64,000 nt of DNA from Halobacillus naozhouensis (GCF_029714185.1 NZ_CP121671.1:992001-1056000), one strand, 5' to 3'. Positions 50,346 to 60,268 are shown, counted from the first letter of the stretch. Notes: generated by a model not told the origin, from the letters alone. Translations and numbers: made by a program.

Positions 50346-51200
50346 TTATTCCTCTGGTGAGGAATAAGACTGAACTTGAACGCGCTGCTCCGCCATGGCA
50401 ATGTTATGATCAAACATTGTCTCGGCAATGATCCGGCGCGTTTCTTTTGATGCGGTCCAATAAACGAGATCTTCCACAACGCCCGTTATTGTATATTGAT
50501 AGCCGTGGAATTGATCATTGAGCGAATTCATTCCATAAACTTTAAAGGGTTCAATAGGCTTTTTGGCTAAATCTTTTTTCAGAAACATGCCTATTTCATC
50601 GTTTAAACGCACACATGCGGCTTCTAAAGCCGTAAACACTTTTCTGGGATCTTCACGAAAGTTCGTGGTTACATGCTCGATGACACGCATGTAATCAAAA
50701 TTGTAGTTCTCAATGGTTTTAATTTGGCCATTGCTGATCGTTAGGAGTTTTCCGCTCCATTCCCTGATCTTCAAGAAACGAAGTCCGACATCTTCAACGA
50801 TACCGTGATGCGTGTTATTCAGTGTTATATAATCCCCTTTATGCAGTTGTTTCTCATACAACAGGAATATTCCTGCAAAAAAGTCTTTAATAAGGCTCTG
50901 GGCACCAAAACCTATAATAACCCCGATGATACCGGCACCGGCTAGAATTTTTCCGATATCAACCCATATGGATAACACGATAATGATAAAAGCTATTACG
51001 GCTCCATAACTGACGATCGAGTTGAGCATCGCTTCGAGTGTCTTTTCTTTTCGTTCTTCTATGAAAGATGTTCTCGTAAAGAACGATCTGATCATTTTAC
51101 GAATAATCATGACAGCAAAAAACAAAACGACCGCACTAACAAGAATTAGAACGGTTTTTTGATTAAACAGACCTCTGATGATATCTACAAATTGTTCCAC
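50346..51200 (-). CDS. yfkC: MscS-family mechanosensitive channel YfkC
   Basis: Small-conductance mechanosensitive channel family, relevant to hypo-osmotic shock. About 284 residues. One or two N-terminal TM helices, pore helix GAGIIGVIIGFGAQSLIKDF near residue 95 (glycine/alanine-rich), then the MscS beta-domain (KGDYITLNNTHHGIVEDVGL) and cytoplasmic C-terminus. The start is GTG at 51200, with AGGAGG 8 nt upstream; the longer frame to 51230 overlaps this site. Confidence 0.88.
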   Translation of the reverse strand: MEQFVDIIRGLFNQKTVLILVSAVVLFFAVMIIRKMIRSFFTRTSFIEERKEKTLEAMLNSIVSYGAVIAFIIIVLSIWVDIGKILAGAGIIGVIIGFGAQSLIKDFFAGIFLLYEKQLHKGDYITLNNTHHGIVEDVGLRFLKIREWSGKLLTISNGQIKTIENYNFDYMRVIEHVTTNFREDPRKVFTALEAACVRLNDEIGMFLKKDLAKKPIEPFKVYGMNSLNDQFHGYQYTITGVVEDLVYWTASKETRRIIAETMFDHNIAMAEQRVQVQSYSSPEE

Positions 51201-51395
51201 GTGAAATGCCTCCTGATTAAAATTATGCATGGAATGTTTTGCTGTATAGTTAAAGGACCCAGGAGACTAGAAAGGTCATCATGGGTTTACGTTATTATAC
51301 CATGTATATCATATTGGATTTTATGGACACACTTTCTACTTTGTACTATGATGGGCAAGATGGTTTAAAAACAAACGTTGAAGGGGTATGAGAGA

Positions 51396-51542
51396 ATGTC
51401 TCAGCAAGAAAAACTGACTGATCTTAAATCGCGGTTATCTGCATTTATGAATCGCGTTGATCAAATGGATCCCAATGAAACATCCGTTGAAGATATTGAT
51501 GAACTGATTAAGATGCTGGAAGATCTCGAACGAAAAATGTAA
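51396..51542 (+). CDS. SE1561-family small protein
   Basis: 48-residue soluble protein of unknown function, conserved in Bacilli. MSQQEKLTDLKSRLSAFMNR then VDQMDPNETSVEDIDELIKM, both helix-forming and highly charged. Found by direct reading. AAGGGG lies 10 nt before the ATG and a terminator follows at 51556-51585. Confidence 0.75.
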   Translation: MSQQEKLTDLKSRLSAFMNRVDQMDPNETSVEDIDELIKMLEDLERKM

Positions 51543-51555
51543 ACGAAAATTTCTA

Positions 51556-51586
51556 CTCTCACGCAGCAGTGAGGGTTGATTTTTTG
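51556..51586 (+). terminator. Terminator of the SE1561-family gene
   Basis: Seven-base stem CTCTCAC/GTGAGGG with a T-run. Confidence 0.75.
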
Positions 51587-51663
51587 GCCACAATACTTTA
51601 TCATGATAAATCGCTAATGTAAGAAAGTGTTAGAGAGATAATACAACTGAGAGAGGAGCGACC

Positions 51664-52980
51664 ATGATGGCGTTAGCTGTTATTGTATCTGTACTCGTGC
51701 TCACGATCTTAAGTTTAGCCCGAGTTAATGTCATTATAGCGATTCTTGCAGCGAGTCTCACAGCAGGAATCATGAATGGAGAAACGCTAATAAGTTCATT
51801 AGAACTGTTAGTTAGCGGGATGGGTGATCAGGCGAGGGTTGCCTTAAGTTACGTCCTGCTTGGTGCTTTTGCCGTAGCAATTAGTTATTCGGGAATTACC
51901 AGTATGTTTGTCGGTTATTTGTTAAAAGTACTAAAAGATAAGCGGACAATTACTGTACTAATTATCGCGGGGGTGGCTAGTTTATCACAAAATGTGATAC
52001 CTGTTCATATTGCTTTTATTCCTATTCTTATCCCCCCTTTGCTTCACATGTTCGATAATATGCAAATAGACAGGCGGGCAGTAGCGTCTGCTCTTACATT
52101 TGGGCTCAAGGCACCTTATATTATGATCCCAATCGGCTTTGGCTATATATTTCATGAAACGATTCAACAAGCGATGGCATCAAACGGTGTTTCCATTTCG
52201 ATAAATACTATTGCTAAGTCACTGCTTGTGCCCGGTCTCGGGATGATTGCAGGGTTACTGTTTGCGGTATTTATTACGTACAGGAAAAGGAAGGAGCCTT
52301 CACAAGCTGAGAATTTTGATGATGAACCGAGCACACTACTGCGTAATTTCACCCCAGAGCGTTTCAACAAAAAGCACGGGTTTACGATTATTTCCATCCT
52401 TGTGACTTTGTTCATTCAAGCCTATTGGAAAGACCTTATCCTAGCCGCATTAGCCGGGTTGACCCTTATGTTTATTTTTAAAGTTGTACCGTTTAAAAAA
52501 GGTGATCGAATTGTGAATGATGGAATTGCAATGATGGGAACGATCGCTTTTGTCATGCTGGTGGCGGCAGGCTATGCCAATGTACTGACAAAAACTCAAT
52601 CAGTTTCAGCACTTGTGGATGCAAGCTCCGGGTATTTAGGTGACAGCAAAGCAGTAATTGCCTTTGTATTATTGCTCGTAGGGTTAGTTGTAACAATTGG
52701 AATAGGATCATCGTTTGCAACAATTCCTATCCTCGCTGCATTGTTTGTCCCTATTTGCGTTAGTGCAGGCTTCTCTGCCATGGCTATTGCTGCATTGATT
52801 GGGACAGCAGGAGCTCTTGGCGACGCAGGTTCCCCAGCTTCAGATAGTACGCTTGGCCCGACATCAGGACTAAATGCCGATGGGAAACACAATCACATCT
52901 GGGACACATGTGTGCCGACCTTCCTTCACTATAATATTCCATTGTTTATTTTTGGACTGGTGGCTGCATTGATTCTATAA
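51664..52980 (+). CDS. yuiF: NhaC-superfamily Na+/H+ antiporter-like protein YuiF
   Basis: Ion-transporter-superfamily membrane protein like B. subtilis YuiF, annotated as amino-acid or Na+/H+ transporter. 438 residues, about eleven TM helices. NVIIAILAASLTAGIMNGE at the N-terminus, NVIPVHIAFIPILIPPLLH near residue 115, and the late signature GALGDAGSPASDSTLGPTSG near residue 385. In a halophile, Na+ export is a reasonable role but is inference. GAGGAGCG precedes the ATG. Confidence 0.85.
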   Translation: MMALAVIVSVLVLTILSLARVNVIIAILAASLTAGIMNGETLISSLELLVSGMGDQARVALSYVLLGAFAVAISYSGITSMFVGYLLKVLKDKRTITVLIIAGVASLSQNVIPVHIAFIPILIPPLLHMFDNMQIDRRAVASALTFGLKAPYIMIPIGFGYIFHETIQQAMASNGVSISINTIAKSLLVPGLGMIAGLLFAVFITYRKRKEPSQAENFDDEPSTLLRNFTPERFNKKHGFTIISILVTLFIQAYWKDLILAALAGLTLMFIFKVVPFKKGDRIVNDGIAMMGTIAFVMLVAAGYANVLTKTQSVSALVDASSGYLGDSKAVIAFVLLLVGLVVTIGIGSSFATIPILAALFVPICVSAGFSAMAIAALIGTAGALGDAGSPASDSTLGPTSGLNADGKHNHIWDTCVPTFLHYNIPLFIFGLVAALIL

Positions 52981-53062
52981 AAAAAAATTGTGGATAATAA
53001 TTCAATCACCTGATATATTATTGCCCCTTTATCACATACTAAGGAAAAAGTGAGTGGTAGTT

Positions 53063-53842
53063 ATGTGGCGACAATTGTTGGCGTTGTGTATTGCTTTTAC
53101 CTTACTTATCATCCCAATAACAACGTTTGCAGAGGGATGGGGGTATAAGAAAAGCAGTGACGGAAAAGTACCCGAAGTGGGGAAATATGGGCCTCTGGTG
53201 GAGAAATACGATGGGTTTTATGTAGATCATTCTGGTGAAAAAGTGGTTTATTTAACTTTTGATAATGGTTATGAACAGGGCTATACAGCAAAAGTGCTCG
53301 ATATTTTGAAAAAGCAACAAGTTCCTGCTGCTTTTTTTGTGACAGGTCATTATATTAAGAGTGCTCCTGAACTGGTTAAAAGAATGGAAGAAGAAGGCCA
53401 TATTATCGGTAACCATTCTTGGAGCCATCCTGACTTCACGAAATTATCAAAGCAAGAAATGAAAAATGAACTTCAAAAAGTGGAAAAAGCTGTGAAAGAA
53501 CTGACAGACCAAGACTCCATGACATACATGCGTCCTCCGCAAGGGAAATTTAATGAACAAACCTTAAAATGGACGAGGGAGTTAGGCTACGTTCACGCTT
53601 TTTGGTCACTTGCTTTTGTTGACTGGCAGACGGACGGTCAGAAAGGGTGGGAATACGCTTATCAGAGTGTGATCAATCAGATTCACCCGGGAGCCGTTAT
53701 ATTGCTGCATACCGTATCAAAAGATAACGCAGATGCTTTAAATGAGTTGATTATACAGCTAAGAAAAAGAGGATACCATTTCGGAAGCTTACATGAGTTA
53801 ATGATGAAAAAGCTTATCCCTTTTCCAATAGTTCATTTATAG
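53063..53842 (+). CDS. pdaA: Delta-lactam-biosynthetic de-N-acetylase PdaA
   Basis: Polysaccharide deacetylase that removes acetyl from N-acetylmuramic acid on the way to muramic delta-lactam in spore cortex. About 259 residues. Signal peptide at residues 1-22, then KVVYLTFDNGYEQGYTAKVL (TFDNGY catalytic Asp motif), HIIGNHSWSHPDF (His pair) and MRPPQGKFNE, and late LLHTVSKDN. Expected in the mother cell or outer forespore membrane. Start at 53063 follows GAGTGG. Monocistronic with a strong terminator. Confidence 0.93.
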   Translation: MWRQLLALCIAFTLLIIPITTFAEGWGYKKSSDGKVPEVGKYGPLVEKYDGFYVDHSGEKVVYLTFDNGYEQGYTAKVLDILKKQQVPAAFFVTGHYIKSAPELVKRMEEEGHIIGNHSWSHPDFTKLSKQEMKNELQKVEKAVKELTDQDSMTYMRPPQGKFNEQTLKWTRELGYVHAFWSLAFVDWQTDGQKGWEYAYQSVINQIHPGAVILLHTVSKDNADALNELIIQLRKRGYHFGSLHELMMKKLIPFPIVHL

Positions 53843-53850
53843 GATGTGAA

Positions 53851-53886
53851 AAGACCTGACCTTATAAACAGTCAGGTCTTTTTTTA
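53851..53886 (+). terminator. Terminator of pdaA
   Basis: Perfect 10-base stem AAGACCTGAC/GTCAGGTCTT with seven T. Confidence 0.9.
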
Positions 53887-53999
53887 TATGTCCGATTGGT
53901 GTAAAATTACAAAAAAGGAATACATAACGAAAGTCAAATGCAATAAAGAGGAGCAGGCCAAGTCCTCTTTTTAGTTTATATAGAAGAGGGGGACTTAGT

Positions 54000-54869
54000 A
54001 TGTGGGAAGTGAAGATGGAAGCTGCAGGTATATATGATTTTGATTATGCTTTGCAAAGATGGGCTATGGATCCGCTAACGCACTTAAATGTGAATGAAAA
54101 GTGGGTCGATATTCCTGTCCAGATGAAAAATGATTCCTGCGTTGTTCGAGTAACCAGCATAGGAACAACTGAACACCCCTGGTTTAGAATTGAGGGAAAT
54201 AGTCAAAAGAATAAGGAGAGCCTTCTTGCTCATGTAGTTCATCTCTTTCAATGGGAGCGGAGTTTGGAAAAGGTTCAAGAGCACTTTGCTCATACAAATT
54301 TAGGTGACTTATTTGCGCTTTACCCTGGCACCCCGATTGTTAAGGATTTTAATTTATACGATTGTTTAATGAAAGTGATTATACACCAGCAACTGAATAT
54401 GAAATTTGCTTATACACTGAGCACAAGGTTTGTTGAGCAATTCGGGTATAAGAGGGATGACGTGTGGTTTTACCCTAATCCGGAAGTTGTGGCTAGTTTG
54501 GACTACGGGCAGCTTAGGGAACTGCAGTTTAGTCAGAGAAAGGCAGAGTATATTATAGATACCTCACGTTTAATTGCAGAAGGGAGTTTAAATTTAGAGG
54601 AGCTTTCTAAGAGACCAAATGAAGAAGTTATGGCTGAACTCGTACAGATTCGAGGAGTTGGACCATGGACGGCAGAAAATTGGCTGATGTTCGGAGCAGG
54701 CAGGGGAAATTTGTTTCCTAAAGCTGATATTGGCATCCAAAAAGCATTACAGCGTTATTTTAAGTCAGATAAACGCCCGGATTTTGAACAAATGAATGAA
54801 CTGAGTGCTGAATGGGGACCCTTTAAAAGTTACGCTTCTCTGACGCTTTGGAGAAGTATAGAAGGCTGA
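54000..54869 (+). CDS. yfjP: DNA-3-methyladenine glycosylase (YfjP/AlkA-like)
   Basis: Base-excision glycosylase that removes alkylated purines. 289 residues, close to YfjP. An N-terminal AlkA-like domain (residues 1-110) precedes the helix-hairpin-helix GPD domain: LVQIRGVGPWTAENWLMFG near residue 219 and the catalytic Asp in PKADIGIQKAL near residue 240. AGAGGGGG lies 7 nt before the ATG. Monocistronic. In B. subtilis pdaA and yfjP are also close to each other. Confidence 0.9.
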   Translation: MWEVKMEAAGIYDFDYALQRWAMDPLTHLNVNEKWVDIPVQMKNDSCVVRVTSIGTTEHPWFRIEGNSQKNKESLLAHVVHLFQWERSLEKVQEHFAHTNLGDLFALYPGTPIVKDFNLYDCLMKVIIHQQLNMKFAYTLSTRFVEQFGYKRDDVWFYPNPEVVASLDYGQLRELQFSQRKAEYIIDTSRLIAEGSLNLEELSKRPNEEVMAELVQIRGVGPWTAENWLMFGAGRGNLFPKADIGIQKALQRYFKSDKRPDFEQMNELSAEWGPFKSYASLTLWRSIEG

Positions 54870-55041
54870 ATAAGCATTTTTAAGTCATATTTTATCAGAT
54901 CTGCTCGTATGATGATAAAAAGCTACTCGTCCTTATTTTTTCCAAACGAAATGCTGGGATGATATTCAAAATTTAATATCAATGCGTTATAATAAAACCC
55001 ATGTTGGAAAATATGGATGGTAAAGGAAAGAGGTCTTAATA

Positions 55042-56934
55042 TTGGTGACTAGAGAGAGGTATTCTGACCATGTTCATAGCGGAGAAGTGTTGGACATACT
55101 AGAAGCTAGCGGCACTCCGGCATGTCTCATCAATGTCCATTACCAGTCTGTTACATTCAATGATGAAATGCGTAAAATGCTGCAGCTTGATCAAGTGTAT
55201 TTATCTTTTTGTGAATGGTTGTCTTTGATCCGCACTTCAAATCGTCCGGAAATCCATCAATTAATTCATCAGACTCCTAAGGAAAAGGAGAAGAGTCTTA
55301 CAATTCATCTAAAGATTGCAAATGACTATCACATGTTTATGTGCAAGATGATCAATTTAGAAAATGATCAGAAGGTGCTTATTTTTTCAAACGCACAGTC
55401 AACTGTAAACGGCTCACTGCCCTATAAGAGGGATGAGGATCCGTTACCCTCAAATCATTCTTATTTACACTCAAATACTTCTGCGAAACAATCACAGCCT
55501 GCAATTCATAAATTAGATCTGATTTCGGATTCATTTACCGATCATAAAAGGTCATCCAAAGAAGAATTGTTTACACAAGTTGCCGATCACTTTCCACATG
55601 GGTTAGCTATGATTAATAACAATTGGGAAGTCATTTATGCAAACGATAAAATGGAGCAGTTAACCGGTCTTTCCTACCATGAGAATTCCCAGAAGAAACT
55701 ATGGGATGTTATCTCTGTAGAGGAATATGCCAGCTTCTTTCAGCGTTGCCTGAGGGCTATGGATACTCAGGAGATGATAGAAGTCGAGGGGGATATACTC
55801 GACCAGACGGTGAAAATGACCATTTTACCTACAGCTCAAGGTTTAACACTAATCGGACAAGATATTACTTTAAATAAACAGCAGCTTCAAGCTTTACAAG
55901 CATCCGAGAAAAGGTTTTCCATTTTAGCCAATAATATTAATGACGTCTTTTGGATCTGTGATTTGGATTTTCAAAAAGTTCATTATATCAGCCCTGCATT
56001 CAATAAAATGTTCGGTATGAAAAGAAGAGAGCTCTTAACAGGCTGGTCTGTCCTCAAGAATTTGATCCATATGAATGATTACAATAAGGTGACCAGTGCT
56101 TTTTCTATTATGAAGCAGCAAAAGCACCATGTGGAGTATCGAATAACGACCAGGGCCGGAGAAGAAAAGTGGATCCGAACTCAAGGTTTCCCTGTTATCA
56201 ATGAAGGTGCAGAATATGTCATTGGAACCCATCAGGATATTACGAAATTTAAAGAAATAGCTCAACTCAAGGAGAAATCGCAGCAATTATCAACGATTAC
56301 TCAAATGGCCGCTGGTGTTGCTCATGAAATTAAGAATCCATTGACAGCCATAAAAGGGTTTCTGCAAATAGGTGCTGCTAACCCTGATTTACGTGACAAT
56401 TATTATGAAATTATCCTGGATGAAGTGAATCGTATTGAATCGATTGTCCAGGATTTCATGATGCTGTCTAAACCGAAGTCTTCCATTCAGTTAGAAGATA
56501 TTGATATTGAGGATGTTGTCTCCTATGTTTTGCGATTATTAGATCCTGAAGCAACGAGCAAAAATATCAATTTATCCTTTACCTGTAATATTGTAGAGAA
56601 TACTTTTCAATCAGAACCCAAAAGATTAAAGCAAATACTGCTCAACATCATTAGTAATGCAATTGACGCGACTGACAAAGGTGGCAATGTGGAAGTGTCT
56701 GCCTATACAAGAGGAGACAATTTGATTCTGTCTATTATTGACGACGGACACGGGTTAAGTGATCAAGATCTGGCCAAGCTTGGAGAGCCATTCTTTACGA
56801 CGAAAGAAAAAGGAACGGGACTTGGTGTCATGGTAACGAAAAAAATGGTTAATGATTTAAATGGAATGATCGCTTATAAAAGCGAACTACATCAAGGAAC
56901 TTCCGTCACTGTGAGTTTGCCATATGACCTGTAA
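55042..56934 (+). CDS. PAS-domain sensor histidine kinase (sporulation-kinase-like)
   Basis: Soluble, orphan histidine kinase without TM segments. 630 residues. An N-terminal divergent sensor region (1-170), two PAS domains (about 180-280 and 285-405, the second ending GTHQDITKFKEI), the phosphoacceptor motif AAGVAHEIKNPLTAIKGFL near residue 425, and an HATPase domain with N-box LLNIISNAIDATDKG and G-box DDGHGLSDQDL / GTGLGVMVTKKMV. The layout resembles KinA/KinE kinases that feed Spo0F, but no response regulator is adjacent. Start TTG with AAAGAGG 8 nt upstream. Confidence 0.87.
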   Translation: MVTRERYSDHVHSGEVLDILEASGTPACLINVHYQSVTFNDEMRKMLQLDQVYLSFCEWLSLIRTSNRPEIHQLIHQTPKEKEKSLTIHLKIANDYHMFMCKMINLENDQKVLIFSNAQSTVNGSLPYKRDEDPLPSNHSYLHSNTSAKQSQPAIHKLDLISDSFTDHKRSSKEELFTQVADHFPHGLAMINNNWEVIYANDKMEQLTGLSYHENSQKKLWDVISVEEYASFFQRCLRAMDTQEMIEVEGDILDQTVKMTILPTAQGLTLIGQDITLNKQQLQALQASEKRFSILANNINDVFWICDLDFQKVHYISPAFNKMFGMKRRELLTGWSVLKNLIHMNDYNKVTSAFSIMKQQKHHVEYRITTRAGEEKWIRTQGFPVINEGAEYVIGTHQDITKFKEIAQLKEKSQQLSTITQMAAGVAHEIKNPLTAIKGFLQIGAANPDLRDNYYEIILDEVNRIESIVQDFMMLSKPKSSIQLEDIDIEDVVSYVLRLLDPEATSKNINLSFTCNIVENTFQSEPKRLKQILLNIISNAIDATDKGGNVEVSAYTRGDNLILSIIDDGHGLSDQDLAKLGEPFFTTKEKGTGLGVMVTKKMVNDLNGMIAYKSELHQGTSVTVSLPYDL

Positions 56935-56940
56935 CTTAAA

Positions 56941-56975
56941 AGATCCGTTGCGGCGTTCGCAGCGGATCTTTTTGA
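56941..56975 (+). terminator. Terminator of the histidine kinase gene
   Basis: Stem AGATCCG-T-TGCG / CGCA-GCGGATCT with one interior mismatch and a five-T run. Confidence 0.85.
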
Positions 56976-57148
56976 TGCAGCAACTTTTCCTTACCCACTT
57001 GCTAGTAAATTCAGAAAACACATGTATTTTTTATAGAGATATAACAATATAATAGAGACTAAAGAACTAGCGTAACAGTTTTAATTGTATGAAAAATTCG
57101 GCAACAAACGCTTACATAAAAAAACTTTATTTTTTTAAAGCAAAGCTG

Positions 57149-57177
57149 TTTACAAACTTTCGAAAGCCCTCTATAAT
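57149..57177 (+). promoter_or_regulatory. SigmaA promoter of the YitT-family gene
   Basis: TTTACA, 17-nt spacer, TATAAT (57172-57177), 63 nt before the gene. The remaining gap 56976-57148 is AT-rich with no other feature seen. Confidence 0.65.
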
Positions 57178-57239
57178 CCCGATTGTACTAAAAAATAGTC
57201 AACAGAATTAGATGCTATTGTGTAAGGGAGGGCCATTGT

Positions 57240-58088
57240 ATGATGAAAAAATTACTTTCCTTCTTACTCATAAATGTTGGGTCTTTAGGAGTAGCTGTAA
57301 ATGTTCACTTCTTTCTTTCGCCAAACGATTTAGCCACTGGAGGAGTAAGTGGGTTATCCATTGTTTTGAGCAATGTATTTCCTGATCTTTCCTTAGGATT
57401 GATCATGCTTATGTTGAACATCGTTTTATTTATCATAGGTTTTATATTTCTAGGATTTCAGTTCGGGGCTAAAACCATTTATGCAAGCTTTGCCCTATCC
57501 TTTATGGTATGGGGATTGGAAGCTCTATTTCCTATGAACCAGCCATTGAGTGATGATTTGTTAATCCAGCTGATTATAGGACAAATCATTGCCGCTTCAG
57601 GGATGGCCATCGTATTTCATCAAGGAGCTTCCACGGGCGGAACCGATATCTTTGCTATGATTTTGAATAAATATTTCTCTATCGAAGTTGGTAAAGGAGT
57701 ACTTTTCTCTGATCTTGCTATTGCCGTTTCTTCCATCTTTGTATTTGGCCCTGCGGTTGGAATGTATGCATTCTTCGGTGTGATCCTAAATGGATTAGTG
57801 ATCGATTATGCGTTGCAGCAGTTTAATCACAATAAAGAAATTGTTATTATCAGCAGGGAAAGTGAACAAGTTCGTCACTTTATAGTGCATAATCTTGGAC
57901 GTGGAGCGACAATACATTATGCTCGAGGAGCCTTTAATCGGGAAGATAAAGAGGTTATTACCACGATCATGAACAGAAAAGATTATACACGTCTTAAAAA
58001 ATATATGATGGCTATCGATGAGAAAGCTTTTATCACTGTTCATTCGATGAATGAAATTATGGGACAAAACTTTAAACGTTTAGCATAA
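57240..58088 (+). CDS. YitT-family membrane protein (DUF2179 C-terminus)
   Basis: Integral membrane protein with five N-terminal TM segments and a cytosolic DUF2179 domain; transport role suspected but unproven. 282 residues. NDLATGGVSGLSIVLSNVFP near residue 30 and HQGASTGGTDIFAMILNKY near residue 128 are the YitT signatures, and the DUF2179 part includes LGRGATIHYARGAFNREDKE near residue 220. GGGAGGG precedes the ATG. Monocistronic, terminator at 58103. Confidence 0.87.
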   Translation: MMKKLLSFLLINVGSLGVAVNVHFFLSPNDLATGGVSGLSIVLSNVFPDLSLGLIMLMLNIVLFIIGFIFLGFQFGAKTIYASFALSFMVWGLEALFPMNQPLSDDLLIQLIIGQIIAASGMAIVFHQGASTGGTDIFAMILNKYFSIEVGKGVLFSDLAIAVSSIFVFGPAVGMYAFFGVILNGLVIDYALQQFNHNKEIVIISRESEQVRHFIVHNLGRGATIHYARGAFNREDKEVITTIMNRKDYTRLKKYMMAIDEKAFITVHSMNEIMGQNFKRLA

Positions 58089-58102
58089 AGCCTCGTAATT
58101 AT

Positions 58103-58138
58103 GCCACTAGAAAAGATTATTTTTCTGGTGGCTTTTTT
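58103..58138 (+). terminator. Terminator of the YitT-family gene
   Basis: Twelve-base stem GCCACTAGAAAA/TTTTCTGGTGGC with one wobble and six T. Confidence 0.85.
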
Positions 58139-58231
58139 ACATGAAATTATCTCATTTTAAAATTTTGAAAATTTTGATATACTTAAATAGATTAAAATGA
58201 CTAGGTACTCATAATCGGAGGAGGAATCGCA

Positions 58232-59803
58232 GTGGACCAAGATCAACTGATTGCACCAGAACAATATAACATCGTAATGGAAATGGAGAAATATGCTAGA
58301 GAACCAGATAGAAAAGCCTTATTATGGCTAAATGAAGCGGGTGACCGCGATGAAATTACATATGACGAATTGATTAAAAATGCAAATAAAATTGGAAACG
58401 CTTTCCTTGAGGCGGGTTTAAAAAAAGGAGATAAAGTGTTAGTCATGATCCCGAGACTGATCTCTGCTTATCAAGTGTACGTCGCCGCCTTGAAAGTGGG
58501 GATTGTCGTCATCCCTAGTTCTGAAATGCTCCGTTCTAAGGATCTGACTTACCGTATCTCCCACGGAGAAGTCACGGCAGTTGTTAGTCATTATCCTTTT
58601 ACCGATCAGTTTGACGAAGTAAAGGAAATGGAGCATGTGAAAGCATTTACTAGTGGTGGGTCCAAAGAAGGCTGGTTAAGTCTGGATGACTTGATGAACG
58701 AGCAATCTGATTCACTGGAAATGGCTGATACACATCGAGATGATATGGCATTTCTTTCTTATACTTCCGGTACCACAGGGAATCCAAAAGGGGTTGTACA
58801 CACTCATGGATGGGGATTCGCTCATTTAAAGACGGCTGCCTATAAATGGCTTTCGATCGAGGATGGAGATACAGTATGGGCTACAGCTGGACCAGGCTGG
58901 CAGAAGTGGATTTGGAGTCCATTTCTTTCCGTCTTAGGTACAGGAGCAAGAGGGCTTGTCTATCAAGGTAAATTCGATCCAAACACATATTTGAGTATGC
59001 TTGATCAACATCAAGTAAATGTTCTGTGCTGTACTCCGACTGAATATCGATTAATGGCAAAGGTCGATAATTTACATGAATACAGCCTCGAATACTTGCA
59101 TAGTGCTGTCTCAGCTGGAGAACCACTAAACAGGGAAGTGATCGATACGTTTAATAGGCACTTTGACATAACGGTTCGTGATGGTTATGGTCAGACCGAA
59201 AATACGTTACTTGTTGGAATTATGAAAGATATGGAAGTTCGACCTGGTTCAATGGGACGGCCGACACCAGGGAATCTTGTTGAGGTCATCGATGAGGAAG
59301 GCGAACCGATTAAGGCTGGTGAAGTCGGAGATATTGCTGTTCATTTAGATACTCCCGCCTTATTTAAGGAGTATTATAAGGACGCTGAACGCACTAAGCT
59401 GGCGCAAAGGGGAAATTATTATGTAACAGGGGACCAAGCTAAAAAAGATGAAGATGGGTACTTTTGGTTCGAGGGAAGAAGCGATGATATTATCATTAGT
59501 TCCGGTTACACGATAGGGCCTTTTGAAGTAGAGGATGCGTTAGTTAAACATGCCGCCGTCCAGGAGTGTGCAGTGGTCTCCAGTCCGGATGAAGTCCGTG
59601 GGAATGTTGTCAAAGCATTTATTGTTCTGCAGGAGGGATATGAAGGAACAGAAATGCTGATTAGAGAACTTCAGAATCATGTGAAAGAATTAACGGCTCC
59701 TTATAAGTATCCTAGAAAAATTGAATTCATTACAGAGCTGCCTAAAACAACATCAGGTAAAATCAGACGAATTGAATTGAGAAAGCAGGAGCAGCCCAAT
59801 TGA
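58232..59803 (+). CDS. Acyl-CoA synthetase, MbcS/AcsM-like
   Basis: AMP-forming acyl-CoA ligase of the medium/branched-chain type (B. subtilis YtcI/MbcS-like). 523 residues. AMP-binding motif LSYTSGTTGNPKGVVHTH near residue 173, GYGQTENTLLVG near residue 320, YYVTGDQAKKDEDGYFWFEG near residue 400 and the C-terminal catalytic Lys in LPKTTSGKIRRIEL near residue 508. Start is GTG at 58232 with GGAGGAGG upstream. Overlaps the GNAT gene by 4 bp (TTGA). Confidence 0.9.
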   Translation: MDQDQLIAPEQYNIVMEMEKYAREPDRKALLWLNEAGDRDEITYDELIKNANKIGNAFLEAGLKKGDKVLVMIPRLISAYQVYVAALKVGIVVIPSSEMLRSKDLTYRISHGEVTAVVSHYPFTDQFDEVKEMEHVKAFTSGGSKEGWLSLDDLMNEQSDSLEMADTHRDDMAFLSYTSGTTGNPKGVVHTHGWGFAHLKTAAYKWLSIEDGDTVWATAGPGWQKWIWSPFLSVLGTGARGLVYQGKFDPNTYLSMLDQHQVNVLCCTPTEYRLMAKVDNLHEYSLEYLHSAVSAGEPLNREVIDTFNRHFDITVRDGYGQTENTLLVGIMKDMEVRPGSMGRPTPGNLVEVIDEEGEPIKAGEVGDIAVHLDTPALFKEYYKDAERTKLAQRGNYYVTGDQAKKDEDGYFWFEGRSDDIIISSGYTIGPFEVEDALVKHAAVQECAVVSSPDEVRGNVVKAFIVLQEGYEGTEMLIRELQNHVKELTAPYKYPRKIEFITELPKTTSGKIRRIELRKQEQPN

Positions 59804-60228
59804 TACGTAATGCAGTTCAGCAGGATGCAAAAGACTTGGCTCAACTAATGGAAACCTTGGGATATCCGACGACATCAATTGAAATGGAACGTCGTCTAGC
59901 CAAGATTCTGCAAGATGATATTTACCATACGTTTGTATATGAAGAAGATGATAGACTTCAAGGTATGATCGGTTTTGTGTTTAATGTTGCTTATCATACA
60001 GACGACCCTCATCTCCGTGTGATTGCTTTCAGTGTGAGGGAAACCTGTCAAGGGCAGGGAATTGGAAGAAAGCTGATGGAGCAGACGGAACGCTGGGGGC
60101 AGCAACATGGAGCAAATATGATTGTACTAAACAGTGGAAATCGGTCAGAACGATCCGATGCGCATCAAATTTATCACCATTTAGGATTTGGGGGCACAGC
60201 TACTGGTTTTTATAAAAAAATACATTAA
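59800..60228 (+). CDS. GNAT-family N-acetyltransferase, coupled to the acyl-CoA synthetase
   Basis: 142 residues with the acetyl-CoA loop VRETCQGQGIGRKLMEQTER (QGxGIG motif) near residue 77 and NRSERSDAHQIYHHLGF near residue 115. TTG start overlaps the stop of the synthetase gene, implying translational coupling. By analogy with protein acetyltransferases that control acetyl-CoA synthetases (AcuA type) it may acylate the upstream enzyme; that is inference. Confidence 0.85.
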   Translation: MIRNAVQQDAKDLAQLMETLGYPTTSIEMERRLAKILQDDIYHTFVYEEDDRLQGMIGFVFNVAYHTDDPHLRVIAFSVRETCQGQGIGRKLMEQTERWGQQHGANMIVLNSGNRSERSDAHQIYHHLGFGGTATGFYKKIH

Positions 60229-60231
60229 AAT

Positions 60232-60268
60232 ACTAAAAGACCTGAGATAAGCTTCTCAGGTCTTTTAG
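60232..60268 (+). terminator. Terminator of the synthetase-GNAT operon
   Basis: Sixteen-base stem ACTAAAAGACCTGAGA and its complement, with a 5-6-nt loop and partial T-run. Confidence 0.85.
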
